Shown here: piece after piece, positions 8,082 through 17,660 of the stretch
How positions within the stretch are numbered: position 1 is the stretch's first letter
How the letters are laid out: the number at the start of each line of letters is the position of its first letter
NCBI RefSeq assembly: GCF_900167065.1
Contig: NZ_FUYA01000001.1
Coordinates: 62,001-126,000, forward strand
Direction of reading: 5' to 3'
DNA from: Desulfobaculum bizertense DSM 18034
GTDB taxonomy: Bacteria; Desulfobacterota; Desulfovibrionia; Desulfovibrionales; Desulfovibrionaceae
Length of the DNA stretch: 64,000 nucleotides
Translations under genes and position numbers: made by a program
The notes under the pieces: model-generated
Database searches by the model: none
What the model saw: the letters and a program-made list of their open reading frames with translations, nothing else
What the model was told of the DNA's origin: nothing

Positions 8082-9698
8082 TTATTCCACGTTGGGGAGG
8101 TCTTCACCGCGCAGGTCGGTCGTGCGTTTGTGTTCGCCTTTCATAACCAGGGCGTTTGCCACGAGTTCGTGTACGCCAGTTACGTCGACGCCCGGGGCCC
8201 AGTAGTTCGCCAGCGGAGGCAGGGTTGCACGGTCGATAGCGCAGATGGTGGCGAGCATGTTGACGTCATGCTTCTCCTGAACATAGCGCAGTGCATTACC
8301 ACGCGGCAGGCCGCCACGCATACGCATTTCCATGAACTCGTCCGTATTCAGACCGGAGCCGCCAGCGCAGCAGAAGGTCTTTTCGCGGATGGTGTCTTCG
8401 GGCATCTCATAGAAGTTGTTGCAGACGGCCTTGATGATATCACGAGGCTCGTCCAGAAGACCCATAGCGCGTGCGGGGTTGCAGGAGTCATGGAAGGTGA
8501 CACGCAGGTGGTCGTTGCGGCTGGGGTCCAGATTGAGCTTATTGTGATGGATAAGATCAGAAGTAAACTCAGTGATGTGGATCATGCCGGTAGATGCGGC
8601 GTTTTCGAAACGGGTGCCTGTGATGGGGCTGACCGGAGTTTCGAGGCCAGAAGGACCATTCATGGTGTCCATGTACTGGTTGATAACGCGCCACATGTGA
8701 CCACACTCACCACCGATGATGTACTTAACACCGAGACGCTTTGCTTCTGCATACATCTTGGCGTTGAGCTTTTTCATCATGGAATCGGAGGTGAAGAGAC
8801 CGAAGTTACCGCCCTCAGAAGCGTAGGTGGACCAGGTGTAGTCCAGACCCAGCTCGTGGAAGAGCATGAGGTAACCCATGTATGTGTATGTACCCGGGTC
8901 AGCGAAGATATCGCCGGAGGGGGTAATGAAGAGGATTTCGTGGCCTTTTTCGTTGACGGGACAATTGACTTTGACGCCAGTGACGTCCTCAATGTCGTCG
9001 ACCATGAATTCCATCATGTCGTAATACGCATGGGGCTGAATGCCCATGTGGTTACCGGTACGGTTCGAGTTTGCAGCAGGCTCAAGGATCCAGTTGATGT
9101 TGAGTCCGAGCGCATGAAGGATCTCACGAGCCATCATGGTGATTTCTGCGGTATCGATGCCGTAGGGGCAGAACAGGGAGCAACGGCGGCACTCAGTACA
9201 CTGATAGAAGTAGAGGAACCATTCTTTGATGACGTCCTCTTCGAGCTTACGTGCACCGGCGAGTTTGCCGAGGATTTTACCTGCGAGGGTGAACTCACCG
9301 CGGTAAATGGAGCGGAGGAGTTCTGCACGCAGTACGGGCATGTTCTTGGGGTCGCCACTACCGATGTAGAAGTGACACTTGTCAGCACATGCACCACAGC
9401 GCACACAGACATCCATAAAGATCTTGAAGGAACGGTATTTCTTCAGACGCTTACGGAACTCTGTTCTGACGATTTCGCGCCAGTTTTCCGGCAGATGCCA
9501 GTCTTCGTCAGTGGGAACCCACTTCCGAGCATGGGGGAACTGCCCGTGAGTTTCCTCGTTGAGGTAATTCACGACTTCGGGCTTAGCAGGATAGCACCAG
9601 TTACCCGGGTGGAACTCGGGTGGCACGTCCATCCAGTTTTTAGAAGGAACTTTGTAGGTGTACTCCAAAAGTTCTTCTGGCTTCAAATTCCAAGCCAT
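8082..9698 (-). CDS. dsrK: DsrK, cytoplasmic HdrD-like catalytic subunit
   Basis: Iron-sulfur protein of 538 residues related to heterodisulfide reductase subunit D. It has two [4Fe-4S] motifs, CVRCGACADKC near residue 97 and CTECRRCSLFCPYG near 168. The C-terminal CCG-type region includes HDSCNPAR and FCCAGGSG, which in this family binds a special cubane cluster. In current models DsrK reduces the DsrC trisulfide produced by sulfite reductase, using electrons from menaquinol through DsrM. It sits 19 bases after dsrM. Confidence 0.96.
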   Translation of the reverse strand: MAWNLKPEELLEYTYKVPSKNWMDVPPEFHPGNWCYPAKPEVVNYLNEETHGQFPHARKWVPTDEDWHLPENWREIVRTEFRKRLKKYRSFKIFMDVCVRCGACADKCHFYIGSGDPKNMPVLRAELLRSIYRGEFTLAGKILGKLAGARKLEEDVIKEWFLYFYQCTECRRCSLFCPYGIDTAEITMMAREILHALGLNINWILEPAANSNRTGNHMGIQPHAYYDMMEFMVDDIEDVTGVKVNCPVNEKGHEILFITPSGDIFADPGTYTYMGYLMLFHELGLDYTWSTYASEGGNFGLFTSDSMMKKLNAKMYAEAKRLGVKYIIGGECGHMWRVINQYMDTMNGPSGLETPVSPITGTRFENAASTGMIHITEFTSDLIHHNKLNLDPSRNDHLRVTFHDSCNPARAMGLLDEPRDIIKAVCNNFYEMPEDTIREKTFCCAGGSGLNTDEFMEMRMRGGLPRGNALRYVQEKHDVNMLATICAIDRATLPPLANYWAPGVDVTGVHELVANALVMKGEHKRTTDLRGEDLPNVE

Positions 9699-9717
9699 TA
9701 CTTATCTCCTTGGGCTA

Positions 9718-10758
9718 CTAGGCCTCTTTTTCAGTCTCTTCGAGGGGCTTTTCTACAGGCAGGCCTGCGTCGACCATTTTCTGTCTGTAATCATCCTCGT
9801 AGTCAGCATAGCTGTGAGCCTTGATGGACGGATCGTTCCAGGGGTTCACGTGACGCTTGGCGCGGTTGTTGTTCGCCAGGTTTCTGGTGGGGCTTAAGAA
9901 AACGCCACCCATGTGCATCAGCTTGCTGAAGGGGAAGTAGGAGATCAGCACACAGACCAGGAAGAGGTGAATGTAGAAGATGACGCCGATTTCCGGGCTA
10001 GGGACAACGGGGCTGAAAGAGAACAGGCCCATGGTGATCTCTTTGACACCAATAATGTCCGTCTTAGCGAAGTAGCGCATCAGGATACCGGAGCCAGCAA
10101 TGCTCAGGATCAGGAACAGCGGGAAGTAGTCCGCCAAAAGAGAAATGTAGCGCAACTGTGGAATCAGAACTCGGCGCAGCAGAAGCAGAGTCACACCAGC
10201 GACCAGAGTGAGGTCGGTGATGTAGAGAGTCGGTGCTCCAAGCTGCAGGAAGCCGTCTGCCCACTCAAGGCCGAGCAGGAAGCCCGGAACTGGGTCGGTG
10301 AACAGGCGGAAGTGCCTCACGAAGACAATGAGGAACGAGTAGTGGAACAAAAGTGCAAAAGCCCACAGCCACTTTGCAGAGGCGTAGCGGACTTTGGCGT
10401 CCACGCCGTCCGATGCAGAACCAAAACGCTGTACAGCGAGGTTTCTGAACAGGGAACGGAAGAAAAGAACTTCAAGCACCATACGCACAAAAACCTGCCA
10501 GCCAGTAGCAGGATTGTCGTATTTGTCATGCTTGATCCAGTCATGCGAAAGCTGCTGCCCCGCAGTCGTGGGAATACGGAAGGGGACAGGCGTTTTGGCC
10601 CATCCGATCACCTTTGCAATGGCGCCACCGAAGAACAACGCGATTGCAAGGTACGGGATGATGACCCCAAAAAGGGTATGCATCCCCATAGCCCCCGCAC
10701 CCAGCAGCGCGATGAGAGCCAGCGCGAAGACTAAAAAAAGTGAATACAAAGCGTTCAT
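9718..10758 (-). CDS. dsrM: DsrM, membrane cytochrome b subunit
   Basis: Membrane subunit of 346 residues related to NarI and HdrE, which binds heme b and exchanges electrons with menaquinone. It begins MNALYSLFLVFALALIALLG and has about six transmembrane helices with histidines in or near them (for example ALLFHYSFLIVFVRHFRLF). The C-terminus is hydrophilic and acidic. It is the first dsr structural gene, 33 bases after the RsbRD-like gene, and hands electrons to DsrK. Confidence 0.95.
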   Translation of the reverse strand: MNALYSLFLVFALALIALLGAGAMGMHTLFGVIIPYLAIALFFGGAIAKVIGWAKTPVPFRIPTTAGQQLSHDWIKHDKYDNPATGWQVFVRMVLEVLFFRSLFRNLAVQRFGSASDGVDAKVRYASAKWLWAFALLFHYSFLIVFVRHFRLFTDPVPGFLLGLEWADGFLQLGAPTLYITDLTLVAGVTLLLLRRVLIPQLRYISLLADYFPLFLILSIAGSGILMRYFAKTDIIGVKEITMGLFSFSPVVPSPEIGVIFYIHLFLVCVLISYFPFSKLMHMGGVFLSPTRNLANNNRAKRHVNPWNDPSIKAHSYADYEDDYRQKMVDAGLPVEKPLEETEKEA

Positions 10759-10791
10759 AAGCCCCTACCTCGATTAAAGTTGCAGTGCCAG

Positions 10792-11364
10792 TTACCCGTC
10801 ACCTGACTCTGGAGTGTCATCCTTCTTCTCATCGGCCCACTCCGAGAAGTCGCAAACCAAACCGGCTCTCCTCAAGAGCCCGGAAAAACGCTGCTTCGAA
10901 TCCTGAAGCCGGATTTCGAACAGCTTTTCTCGGCATTTGGTATACATGTCGAACGCAATAAGCGTGACTGTATCAACATGGGATTCAAAATCCCAGAGTT
11001 CCTGAATCAGTTCGAATGATGGAGGAACGTTTTCTTCCTTGGCCTGCTTCTTGATCTGTTCACGCACAACGTGTTTTACCAACAGAATAATTGCAGTTGC
11101 CTCGGAAGGAGAATACTCCTGAACAGCGCGTATGCGAACTATCTCATCAATATAGGCGGGCAGTTTGTCGTCAGCCTCATCTTTGAGCAGTTCGTCATAA
11201 ATACCCGTGATGGCGGAGTGCAGGTGCACGCCAACAGGGTTGCCCCAAGGGTTATCCTTTTTCAGAAAAATCGAGCTTAGTCCGGGATAGGTTTTCACGA
11301 CAAGATCGAACCATCTGTCGAGAATTTCGTCACGCCGGCTTGTAAGCAGTTCTGCAAGTGTCAT
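10792..11364 (-). CDS. RsbRD-like N-terminal domain protein upstream of dsrM
   Basis: Cytoplasmic protein of 190 residues, beginning MTLAELLTSRRDEILDRWFDLV, which matches the all-helical domain found at the N-terminus of RsbR-type stressosome proteins (RsbRD_N). No kinase, STAS or DNA-binding domain is present, so it is a stand-alone sensor-like domain. The family is commonly placed next to dsrMKJOP in Desulfovibrio relatives; here the gap to dsrM is 33 bases, so it is probably the first gene of the operon. Its role there is not known to me; regulation or assembly of the complex are guesses. Confidence 0.75.
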   Translation of the reverse strand: MTLAELLTSRRDEILDRWFDLVVKTYPGLSSIFLKKDNPWGNPVGVHLHSAITGIYDELLKDEADDKLPAYIDEIVRIRAVQEYSPSEATAIILLVKHVVREQIKKQAKEENVPPSFELIQELWDFESHVDTVTLIAFDMYTKCREKLFEIRLQDSKQRFSGLLRRAGLVCDFSEWADEKKDDTPESGDG

Positions 11365-11731
11365 GATGACAATACCCTATGCTTTATGGAGAATTAAGCG
11401 CGTTCTTTTGGATAAAATTACGCGTACCAGTCTACCATCCTGCCGTGTTTGTAAACCGCTGAAATTGAGTATCAATAAGGGGATACATTCATGACAGTTT
11501 GGGAGTTCCGGGTCCCTCATGGGAGAAAAACTTGACCAGCATATAATGAATATAAGGCCCTTTCGTCAAACTGATCGCTTGAATTTTCGGAATCCTAGCA
11601 GGGCTTCTTTTTCGGGTCCAATTTTCAGATCCGTTTTTTGCTGGTTGTTTGTTCTGGCATCAGTTACGACTCCTCACAAACATTCCTCTTTAGAGTAACC
11701 TTATAAATGCAGCCTAAAGCGATATAGAAAT
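11365..11731. other. Divergent intergenic region dsr operon / radical SAM gene
   Basis: This 367-base region holds the promoters of the dsr operon (minus) and the radical SAM gene (plus). On the minus strand TTTACA with TAGACT 15 bases on, about 75 bases upstream of the first start, is a weak candidate. I see no gene, strong palindrome or repeat copy here. Confidence 0.4.
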
Positions 11732-13483
11732 ATGTCCAGAAAGTTGAAAATACTTCTTGTTTACCCATATTGGCTCGAAGATCGGACGCACACTGAAGAT
11801 GTAGTAAGTGTGCCAATCGGTGTGTACTGGATTGCTGCCTTGCTCAAGGAGCATAATTATGACGTCGAGATATGCAACTGGAGTGATAAAAAAAATTCTC
11901 CAGACGAAATCCGCGCCGAAATTGAATCGAAAAAACCCGATGTCATCGGCTATTCTGTTCTTCAGGCAAACCGCTTTGGCGCTCTTGAGATAGCTCAAAT
12001 TGCCAAGCAGGTGAATACCAAAGTTATAAATATCCTCGGTGGTGTCGGTTCAACGACTCTTTGGGACTTTTTTCTTCGGAATTATTCACAAGTTGATGCC
12101 TGCGTTCTTGGCGAAGGTGAGTACACTATGCTTGAGCTAGTGCAAAACCTTGAGCAAGATAATGCAGATTTCTCTGCAATACCAGGCATTGCACTCCGCG
12201 ACAAGCAGGGCGTCCCCTACGCAACCGAAGAACGGCCACGAATCAAAAATCTTGATGAATTGCCGATTCCTGCAAAATATTTTTCCTATCAGCACGTGAT
12301 TCTTGGGCGAGGCTGTCCCGGCCACTGTACGTTCTGTGGCTCGCCTTTTTTATGGAAGTCTCAGGTCCGACTCCGTTCTGCAAAACATTTTGTGGATGAA
12401 CTGGAGCTGCTTCACGAGCGTGGAGAAAATTTTTTCTACGTCTCTGACGATACGTTTACCCTTGACCGAAAGCGTGTCATCGCCGTGTGTCAGGACATTC
12501 TTGCCCGAAAACTTAATATTAGCTGGGCAGCTATCTCGCGCGTCGACCGTGTTGATGAGGAAGTTTTGTCCTGGATGCGCAAGGCTGGCTGCATTCAGAT
12601 CAGTTATGGCGTTGAGTCCGGCTCTCCTGAAATTCGCGAGTATCTTAACAAAGGTATTCGTGAGGAAGACGTTATTCGGGCTTTTCAGCTCACCACCCGT
12701 TACGGCATCCTTGCCCGCGCGTACTTTATATATGGATGCCCCGGAGAAACTCCCGAGACTATTCAGCAGACGCTCGACCTTATAAAGAAGATCAAACCCC
12801 TGATTGTTCACTTTTTTATTCTCTCCGTTTTTCCCGGTACTGCGCTTTATGAGCGGTTTAAGGAAAAAACTGGCGCCAACGATCATATTTGGGCTGACCA
12901 AATTGAGGATATAAAATATCTCGAACTGGACGATTCGCTTGATCTAAAAACCGTTGAGCAGTACGGCCACACCTTGCGCGAGACGTATTATTCGTGGCTG
13001 CCGCAGTTCGTCGACGAAATCGAGCTGGTGGACGATCCAGACTTCGCTCCACTTCATGCCGACTTTCTCGCCCGCCTCGGCATGACGTTTCACGAAGGAG
13101 ATTATGCCTCGAACCTGAATCTTCTCGATTCCCCGGATATTGCCGAGAAGCTTTATCAAAGGGCATTAGACTATTATCCCGATGCGACAGCTGCCCTCGG
13201 GTTGGGAATGATGTATCAGAAGGAACGTCGCTACGCTGAATCCGTTCGGATTTTTGCCTATGGACTCACTGCTAACAAAGGCCATGAAAAGTTGAGTCTC
13301 GCCCTCGCTATCAGTCTGATGAACTGTGGCGACTTTGGAAAGGCTCTCGCCTTTTTGGAACCCTTTGAATCCAATCCGCAGGCCCTGCACTTTGCCGCGA
13401 TCTGTCATCAGCATCTCGGGAACCACATGCAGGCAGAGAACCTGCGGTTTAAGGCTCGAAAAATTACTGGAGAAATTTCATGA
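11732..13483 (+). CDS. B12-binding-domain radical SAM protein with C-terminal TPR-like region
   Basis: Iron-sulfur enzyme of 583 residues. Residues 1-150 look like a cobalamin-binding Rossmann domain (KILLVYPYW, SVPIGVYWIAALL, DVIGYSVLQANR, LGEGEYTMLEL). The radical SAM core starts near residue 190 with the [4Fe-4S] motif CPGHCTFC, then the SAM-binding segment YGVESGSPEI. The last 130 residues resemble TPR helices (LYQRALDYYPDATAALGLGM). The chemistry cannot be read from sequence; relatives include methyltransferases and other B12 radical enzymes. Its stop overlaps the start of the precorrin-8X isomerase gene by 4 bases, suggesting coupled translation. Confidence 0.85.
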   Translation: MSRKLKILLVYPYWLEDRTHTEDVVSVPIGVYWIAALLKEHNYDVEICNWSDKKNSPDEIRAEIESKKPDVIGYSVLQANRFGALEIAQIAKQVNTKVINILGGVGSTTLWDFFLRNYSQVDACVLGEGEYTMLELVQNLEQDNADFSAIPGIALRDKQGVPYATEERPRIKNLDELPIPAKYFSYQHVILGRGCPGHCTFCGSPFLWKSQVRLRSAKHFVDELELLHERGENFFYVSDDTFTLDRKRVIAVCQDILARKLNISWAAISRVDRVDEEVLSWMRKAGCIQISYGVESGSPEIREYLNKGIREEDVIRAFQLTTRYGILARAYFIYGCPGETPETIQQTLDLIKKIKPLIVHFFILSVFPGTALYERFKEKTGANDHIWADQIEDIKYLELDDSLDLKTVEQYGHTLRETYYSWLPQFVDEIELVDDPDFAPLHADFLARLGMTFHEGDYASNLNLLDSPDIAEKLYQRALDYYPDATAALGLGMMYQKERRYAESVRIFAYGLTANKGHEKLSLALAISLMNCGDFGKALAFLEPFESNPQALHFAAICHQHLGNHMQAENLRFKARKITGEIS

Positions 13484-14139
13484 GTGGAGAGAAAAACGTC
13501 AAGGTGCAGAATTGCTTTGCGCCAATGGCTATTGAAGAACGGTCCCTTGGTATCATTGACTCCGAAGTGCCAGAACCCCGCCCGTTTCAGGGGAAGCAGT
13601 GGGAAGTCGTTCGCCGTCTGATTCACACCACCGCCGACTTTGAGATGCTCGACCTTGTTCGTTTTTCCGACCATGCCGTTGAGTCCGGTCTCGAAGCCCT
13701 TCGCGCAGGGTGTCACATCGTTACCGATACGCAGATGGCCCGGATGGGTATTCCCATGCGTCGCATGGAGCCTCTCAACAGCACTGTGCAATGTTTGATG
13801 AATGACCCTCGCGTGATCGAGCAGGCTAAGGCGACTGGCAACACCCGTGCCCGTATGGCTGTCGACATTGCTGTCTCTGAGTTACAGCCTGATATTTTTG
13901 TCATTGGCAATGCCCCCACTGCGCTTTTGCGGCTTCTCGACCTCATCGACGAGGGCAAGATTATGCCCAAGCTCATCGTTGGCATGCCTGTCGGCTTTGT
14001 GAATGCCGCTGAGTCCAAGGCACTTCTCGAAGCTCGCATGGACCTTCCCTTTATTACGATTTATGGCCGCAAAGGTGGTTCCACCCTCGCCGCGGCAACG
14101 ATTAACGCCCTCGCTGAAATCGTCCTGCGTGGTGAATAA
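13480..14139 (+). CDS. cbiC: Precorrin-8X / cobalt-precorrin-8 methylmutase
   Basis: Cobalamin pathway enzyme of 219 residues that moves a methyl group from C-11 to C-12 of the corrin ring, giving hydrogenobyrinate or its cobalt form. Family motifs are clear: HTTADFEMLDLVRFSDHAV with the catalytic histidine region, TDTQMARMGI, FVIGNAPTALLRLLDLI and VGMPVGFVNAAESK. It is full length. GGAG lies 8 bases before the ATG inside the upstream gene, and the ATGA overlap couples it to the B12-binding radical SAM gene. No other cob/cbi gene is in the window. The anaerobic (CbiC) name is chosen because the organism is an anaerobe. Confidence 0.93.
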   Translation: MSGEKNVKVQNCFAPMAIEERSLGIIDSEVPEPRPFQGKQWEVVRRLIHTTADFEMLDLVRFSDHAVESGLEALRAGCHIVTDTQMARMGIPMRRMEPLNSTVQCLMNDPRVIEQAKATGNTRARMAVDIAVSELQPDIFVIGNAPTALLRLLDLIDEGKIMPKLIVGMPVGFVNAAESKALLEARMDLPFITIYGRKGGSTLAAATINALAEIVLRGE

Positions 14140-14159
14140 AAATATTTGACCCTCCATCA

Positions 14160-14690
14160 GCGTGTTAGCGCTGGATGGGTGGGTGAGAGAAAATTGGGGG
14201 CCTGCCCCAGCCCGTGAGGGCTGGATGGGTGGGCGGGGGAAGATTGGGGGCCAGCCCCCAAACCCCCGCGTAAGGGAATGATTCCCTTACGTATCCTCAT
14301 CGAGTTTAAAAGCCCTGCAAGCTTCGCTTGCAGGGCTTTTAAACTTGTTGGGGCTGCCTAAAGCGGCTTCTTTCTCTTTCTCGTGCGTTGCCACCATTTT
14401 CTTTTTGAACGCTTGCGTTCAAAAAGAAAGGGATGGAGCGCAAAGAAAAAGAACACGCGCCCAGTTAATTAGGCCGAAAAAAAGAGGGCCGAAATGGAGA
14501 GGAGAGCGAAGCTCTCATCACATTTCGGTCCCCTTTTATTTCGGGCGAAATCGGGATTCCCAAGGGCCTCGTCCTTGGGCGGGGTCAAGGGGCAGCGCCC
14601 CTTGCAGAGCACGAGACGGAGTCTCGTACCCCCACCCACCCCAAAGCCCTTGCAGGGCTTGGGGCAGCGCCCCAATAAAACATCCCCCCA
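14160..14690 (-). repeat. Composite hairpin-array repeat, copy B (inverted)
   Basis: Same hairpin order as copy A but in reverse: TTGGGGGC/GCCCCCAA at 14244-14261, preceded by a degenerate tandem duplicate of this module at 14170-14213; CGTAAGGGAAT/ATTCCCTTACG at 14269-14291; a perfect 19-bp stem GTTTAAAAGCCCTGCAAGC at 14304-14344; a perfect 15-bp TTTCTTTTTGAACGC stem at 14398-14429; the CCGAAATG/CATTTCGG hairpin at 14484-14533; CCCAAGG/CCTTGGG at 14559-14579; AAGGGGC/GCCCCTT at 14587-14603; ACGAGAC/GTCTCGT at 14611-14627; then AAGCCC/GGGCTT and TTGGGGC/GCCCCAA to 14675. It fills the gap between convergent cbiC and the GGDEF-EAL gene, and no separate terminator is seen there. Confidence 0.9.
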
Positions 14691-14705
14691 TCCATACACA
14701 ACTTT

Positions 14706-17660
14706 TCACTCAGCGCGAGCGAGGAGTGGCTGACCTATGAGAGTTTCGATTTGCTGCGCGGGGAGTGGTCGGGAATAGAGAAAGCCTTGGGCATAAGGGC
14801 AGTCAAAGCTGGCGAGGATTTGAGCCTGCTCAGGGGTGGCGACGCCTTCGGCGACGACGAGGAGTCCGAGGTTCTGGGCGAGTCCGATGAGAGTCTTGAC
14901 GATGGAGCGGCAATGCTTTTCGTGCTCAAGACGTGCGATAAAGCGCTGGTCTATCTTGAGAATATCAATGGGGAAGCTGGTGAGATAGGTAAAGGACGAG
15001 TAGCCAGTGCCGAAGTCATCCATGCTGATGGTGATGCCCATTTTTTTAAAAAGGTTGAGCATTTCGGTTGCAGCGCTGGTGTTCTTCATGAGCACGGATT
15101 CGGTGATTTCGAAGGTGACCAAACTGGGAGGAGTGCCTGTTTCCTCAAGAATGTTGCGCACGTCGTGGACGAGGGACGGCTTGAGAAACTGACGCGCAGA
15201 GAGGTTGATGCTCACGGGGATGGAGAGGTTGAATTCTTTGCGCCAGGCGGCGACCTGCGAACAGGCTTCGCGCATGACCCATTCGCCAAGGGGGAGAATG
15301 AGGCCTGTTTCTTCGGCGATGGAAATAAATTCCGAAGGAAGGACAAGTCCCATGTCGGGATGATTCCAGCGAATGAGGGCTTCGAGGGCGACAGGCTTTC
15401 CGGTGCTGAGGGCAAGAATGGGCTGGTAATACAGCTCAAAGTTCCCGGCGGAAAGGGAGTGCCGAATGTCAGTCTCAAGCATGAGCTGACGCATGGCCTG
15501 ATCGTGCATTTTTTGGTTGAAGACCTTGAATCGGCTGCGGCCCATTTCCTTGGCGCGATACATGGCTGTGTCGGCGTCGCGAAGAACGGCGTCGGGCGAG
15601 CAATACTCGTCAGTGACAATAACGATGCCAATGCTCGCAGAGGTGAAGACCTCGCAACCGTCAATGACGACGGGCTTCTCAATTTCTTTCAAAATACGCT
15701 TGGCAACAGTGATGCATTCGCGGGGTGCGTGAAAACCTTCGAGCAGGACGGCGAATTCGTCCCCGCCAAAACGGGCCACAGTGTCCATGTTCCGGACACA
15801 GTTCTGGAGAATGGACGAGGTGTGGCGCAAAAGCTGATCGCCTGTGGAGTGACCGAGGGAATCGTTGATGAGCTTGAAACGGTCGAGATCAAGATAAAGG
15901 ACCGCGGATTTGTACTCACGATTGCGCTGAAAACGGTTGAGGGCTTTCTGGAGATGCGACTGAAAGAAATCGCGGTTTGGCAGTGCTGTGAGCGGGTCGT
16001 GAAAGGCGCGGTGGCGAAGTTCTTCTTCGGATTTAATGCGTTTGGTGATGTCATCCAGAGAGCCTTCGAGATGAAGGAGCTGGCGATCCTTGTCGAGAAC
16101 CCGTCGGGCGTTGAGAGAGAGCCACACACTGGTGCCGTCTTTTTTGTGCGAGCGAAGCTCATAGTTGTGTAACTCGTCGTGCTGGGAAAGATGCTGAAGC
16201 ACACGGTCAAAGTCCACGGGAGGAATGAGGGTGAAGTTTCCACTGCGCAGGGCGTCTAAAATTTCGCGAGGCTGCTCAAAACCAAACATCTTGGCAAGAG
16301 CGGGGTTGGCGTCGGTGAAGTGCCCGTCGTCGCTCATGCGGAAAATGCCTTCGATGGTGTTCTCGAAAATGCTGCGATAGTCGGCCTCAGCAGCTCGTAA
16401 GGCCTGCTCAACACGCTTGCGCTCCTCCATTTCTGCTCGAAGCTGGGCAATGACATGTTCAAGACGCTCGGTCCGGTCGGCGACGCGAAGCTCAAGCTTC
16501 TGACCTATTTCCCGAAGTTGCGTTTCCATGAGCTTGCAGTCTGAAATGTCGCGTAAAATAAGAATGCAGTAGTTCTCGTCCTTGCGCATGACGGCGTTCA
16601 TGCTGAGAGAAATGGGGATGCTGAGGCCGTCTTGCCTGAGTGTCAGCTCTGCTGTTTTGGGGTATTCGTCTGAGTGCTGGACCAGCTCGGAAAGAGTGGT
16701 GCCAAAAGAGGTCAGAAGTTCTTCGAGACTGCTGTCCAGAAAGTCACTGATGTTTTTGAGCAGGACGCCCTCGGCCGAAAGAGAAAAGAGGCGAAGGCAG
16801 GTTTTGTTGGCGCGTAAAATGGTGCCATCCTGAGCGCAGACAATCAGGGCATCTGGCATGCTGTGCACAATGGTGTAGAGCTGCTGAAGAGACTGCTCAT
16901 TTTCCTGCGTTGCTGCGGAAAGCTTTTTTTCGAGCATGACGATGTGGTTCTTGACTTCGCAGACCGTTCTGAAGGCAACGCGGCTCAGGACAGAAATTTC
17001 ATCCTGACTTGTGGGGTCCGCGTTGAGTTTTGCTGTGAAATCATGATTGGCAACGCGGTGGCTGAACTCAATAAGCTCAGAAATAGGGGCCGTGACGGAA
17101 CGGGAAAGGTAATAGCCTGCCGCGCCAAGTATGGCGAAGAAAATAAGACTCAGGGCCTGAATGTGGCTCAGGCTTCGGGTCAAAAAGTCATGAATTGGCA
17201 TCATGGACATGCCAATGAGCAGAGTGCCAGTGCTGCTGGGCAGAGGCCAGGCAAGCTGGAGGATGTCGTTTTCACCTCCGTCGATGACCGAGTACGTGGA
17301 ACTCGTGCCGTGGGTGACATTCCTGATGAGCCATTGGGCAGGAAAGGGCAGGGCAGAAGAAAAGGCCTGCGCCCGAATGCTGTTTGTTCCGTCAATAAGG
17401 AGCAGATAGTCAATGCCCCTGAGAGAAACATACTTAGCGAGAAGCTCATTAAGATATTTTTGGTCTGCGGATTCGAGACGCTGGAGCTTGTCCAGAGCCA
17501 TGCTTTGGGCAAGGAGCAGTCCTTTTTCCTGCAACGAGATAATCTGCCTGTTTTTTTCCCGCCAGAGAGTATAGGAGCTGAGGACGATGACCCAGATTCC
17601 CATGCCAATGAGGAGAAGAAGAAAAATACGGGTAAAGAGGCGGGGTTTGTTCATTCGCAT
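14706..17660 (-). CDS. Membrane sensor with HAMP, PAS, GGDEF and EAL domains
   Basis: Cyclic di-GMP turnover protein of 984 residues. A first membrane helix (IFLLLLIGMGIWVIVLSSY) and a second near residue 170 (SLIFFAILGAAGYYL) enclose a periplasmic sensor region; a HAMP segment follows (PISELIEFSHRVANHDF). Two PAS domains come next (about 265-380 and 425-545). The GGDEF domain keeps the intact motif RFGGDEF, so diguanylate cyclase activity is possible, and the EAL domain keeps EALIRW and DDFGTGYSS, so phosphodiesterase activity is possible. Which dominates cannot be told. It stands alone, facing cbiC across repeat copy B. Confidence 0.93.
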   Translation of the reverse strand: MRMNKPRLFTRIFLLLLIGMGIWVIVLSSYTLWREKNRQIISLQEKGLLLAQSMALDKLQRLESADQKYLNELLAKYVSLRGIDYLLLIDGTNSIRAQAFSSALPFPAQWLIRNVTHGTSSTYSVIDGGENDILQLAWPLPSSTGTLLIGMSMMPIHDFLTRSLSHIQALSLIFFAILGAAGYYLSRSVTAPISELIEFSHRVANHDFTAKLNADPTSQDEISVLSRVAFRTVCEVKNHIVMLEKKLSAATQENEQSLQQLYTIVHSMPDALIVCAQDGTILRANKTCLRLFSLSAEGVLLKNISDFLDSSLEELLTSFGTTLSELVQHSDEYPKTAELTLRQDGLSIPISLSMNAVMRKDENYCILILRDISDCKLMETQLREIGQKLELRVADRTERLEHVIAQLRAEMEERKRVEQALRAAEADYRSIFENTIEGIFRMSDDGHFTDANPALAKMFGFEQPREILDALRSGNFTLIPPVDFDRVLQHLSQHDELHNYELRSHKKDGTSVWLSLNARRVLDKDRQLLHLEGSLDDITKRIKSEEELRHRAFHDPLTALPNRDFFQSHLQKALNRFQRNREYKSAVLYLDLDRFKLINDSLGHSTGDQLLRHTSSILQNCVRNMDTVARFGGDEFAVLLEGFHAPRECITVAKRILKEIEKPVVIDGCEVFTSASIGIVIVTDEYCSPDAVLRDADTAMYRAKEMGRSRFKVFNQKMHDQAMRQLMLETDIRHSLSAGNFELYYQPILALSTGKPVALEALIRWNHPDMGLVLPSEFISIAEETGLILPLGEWVMREACSQVAAWRKEFNLSIPVSINLSARQFLKPSLVHDVRNILEETGTPPSLVTFEITESVLMKNTSAATEMLNLFKKMGITISMDDFGTGYSSFTYLTSFPIDILKIDQRFIARLEHEKHCRSIVKTLIGLAQNLGLLVVAEGVATPEQAQILASFDCPYAQGFLYSRPLPAQQIETLIGQPLLARAE

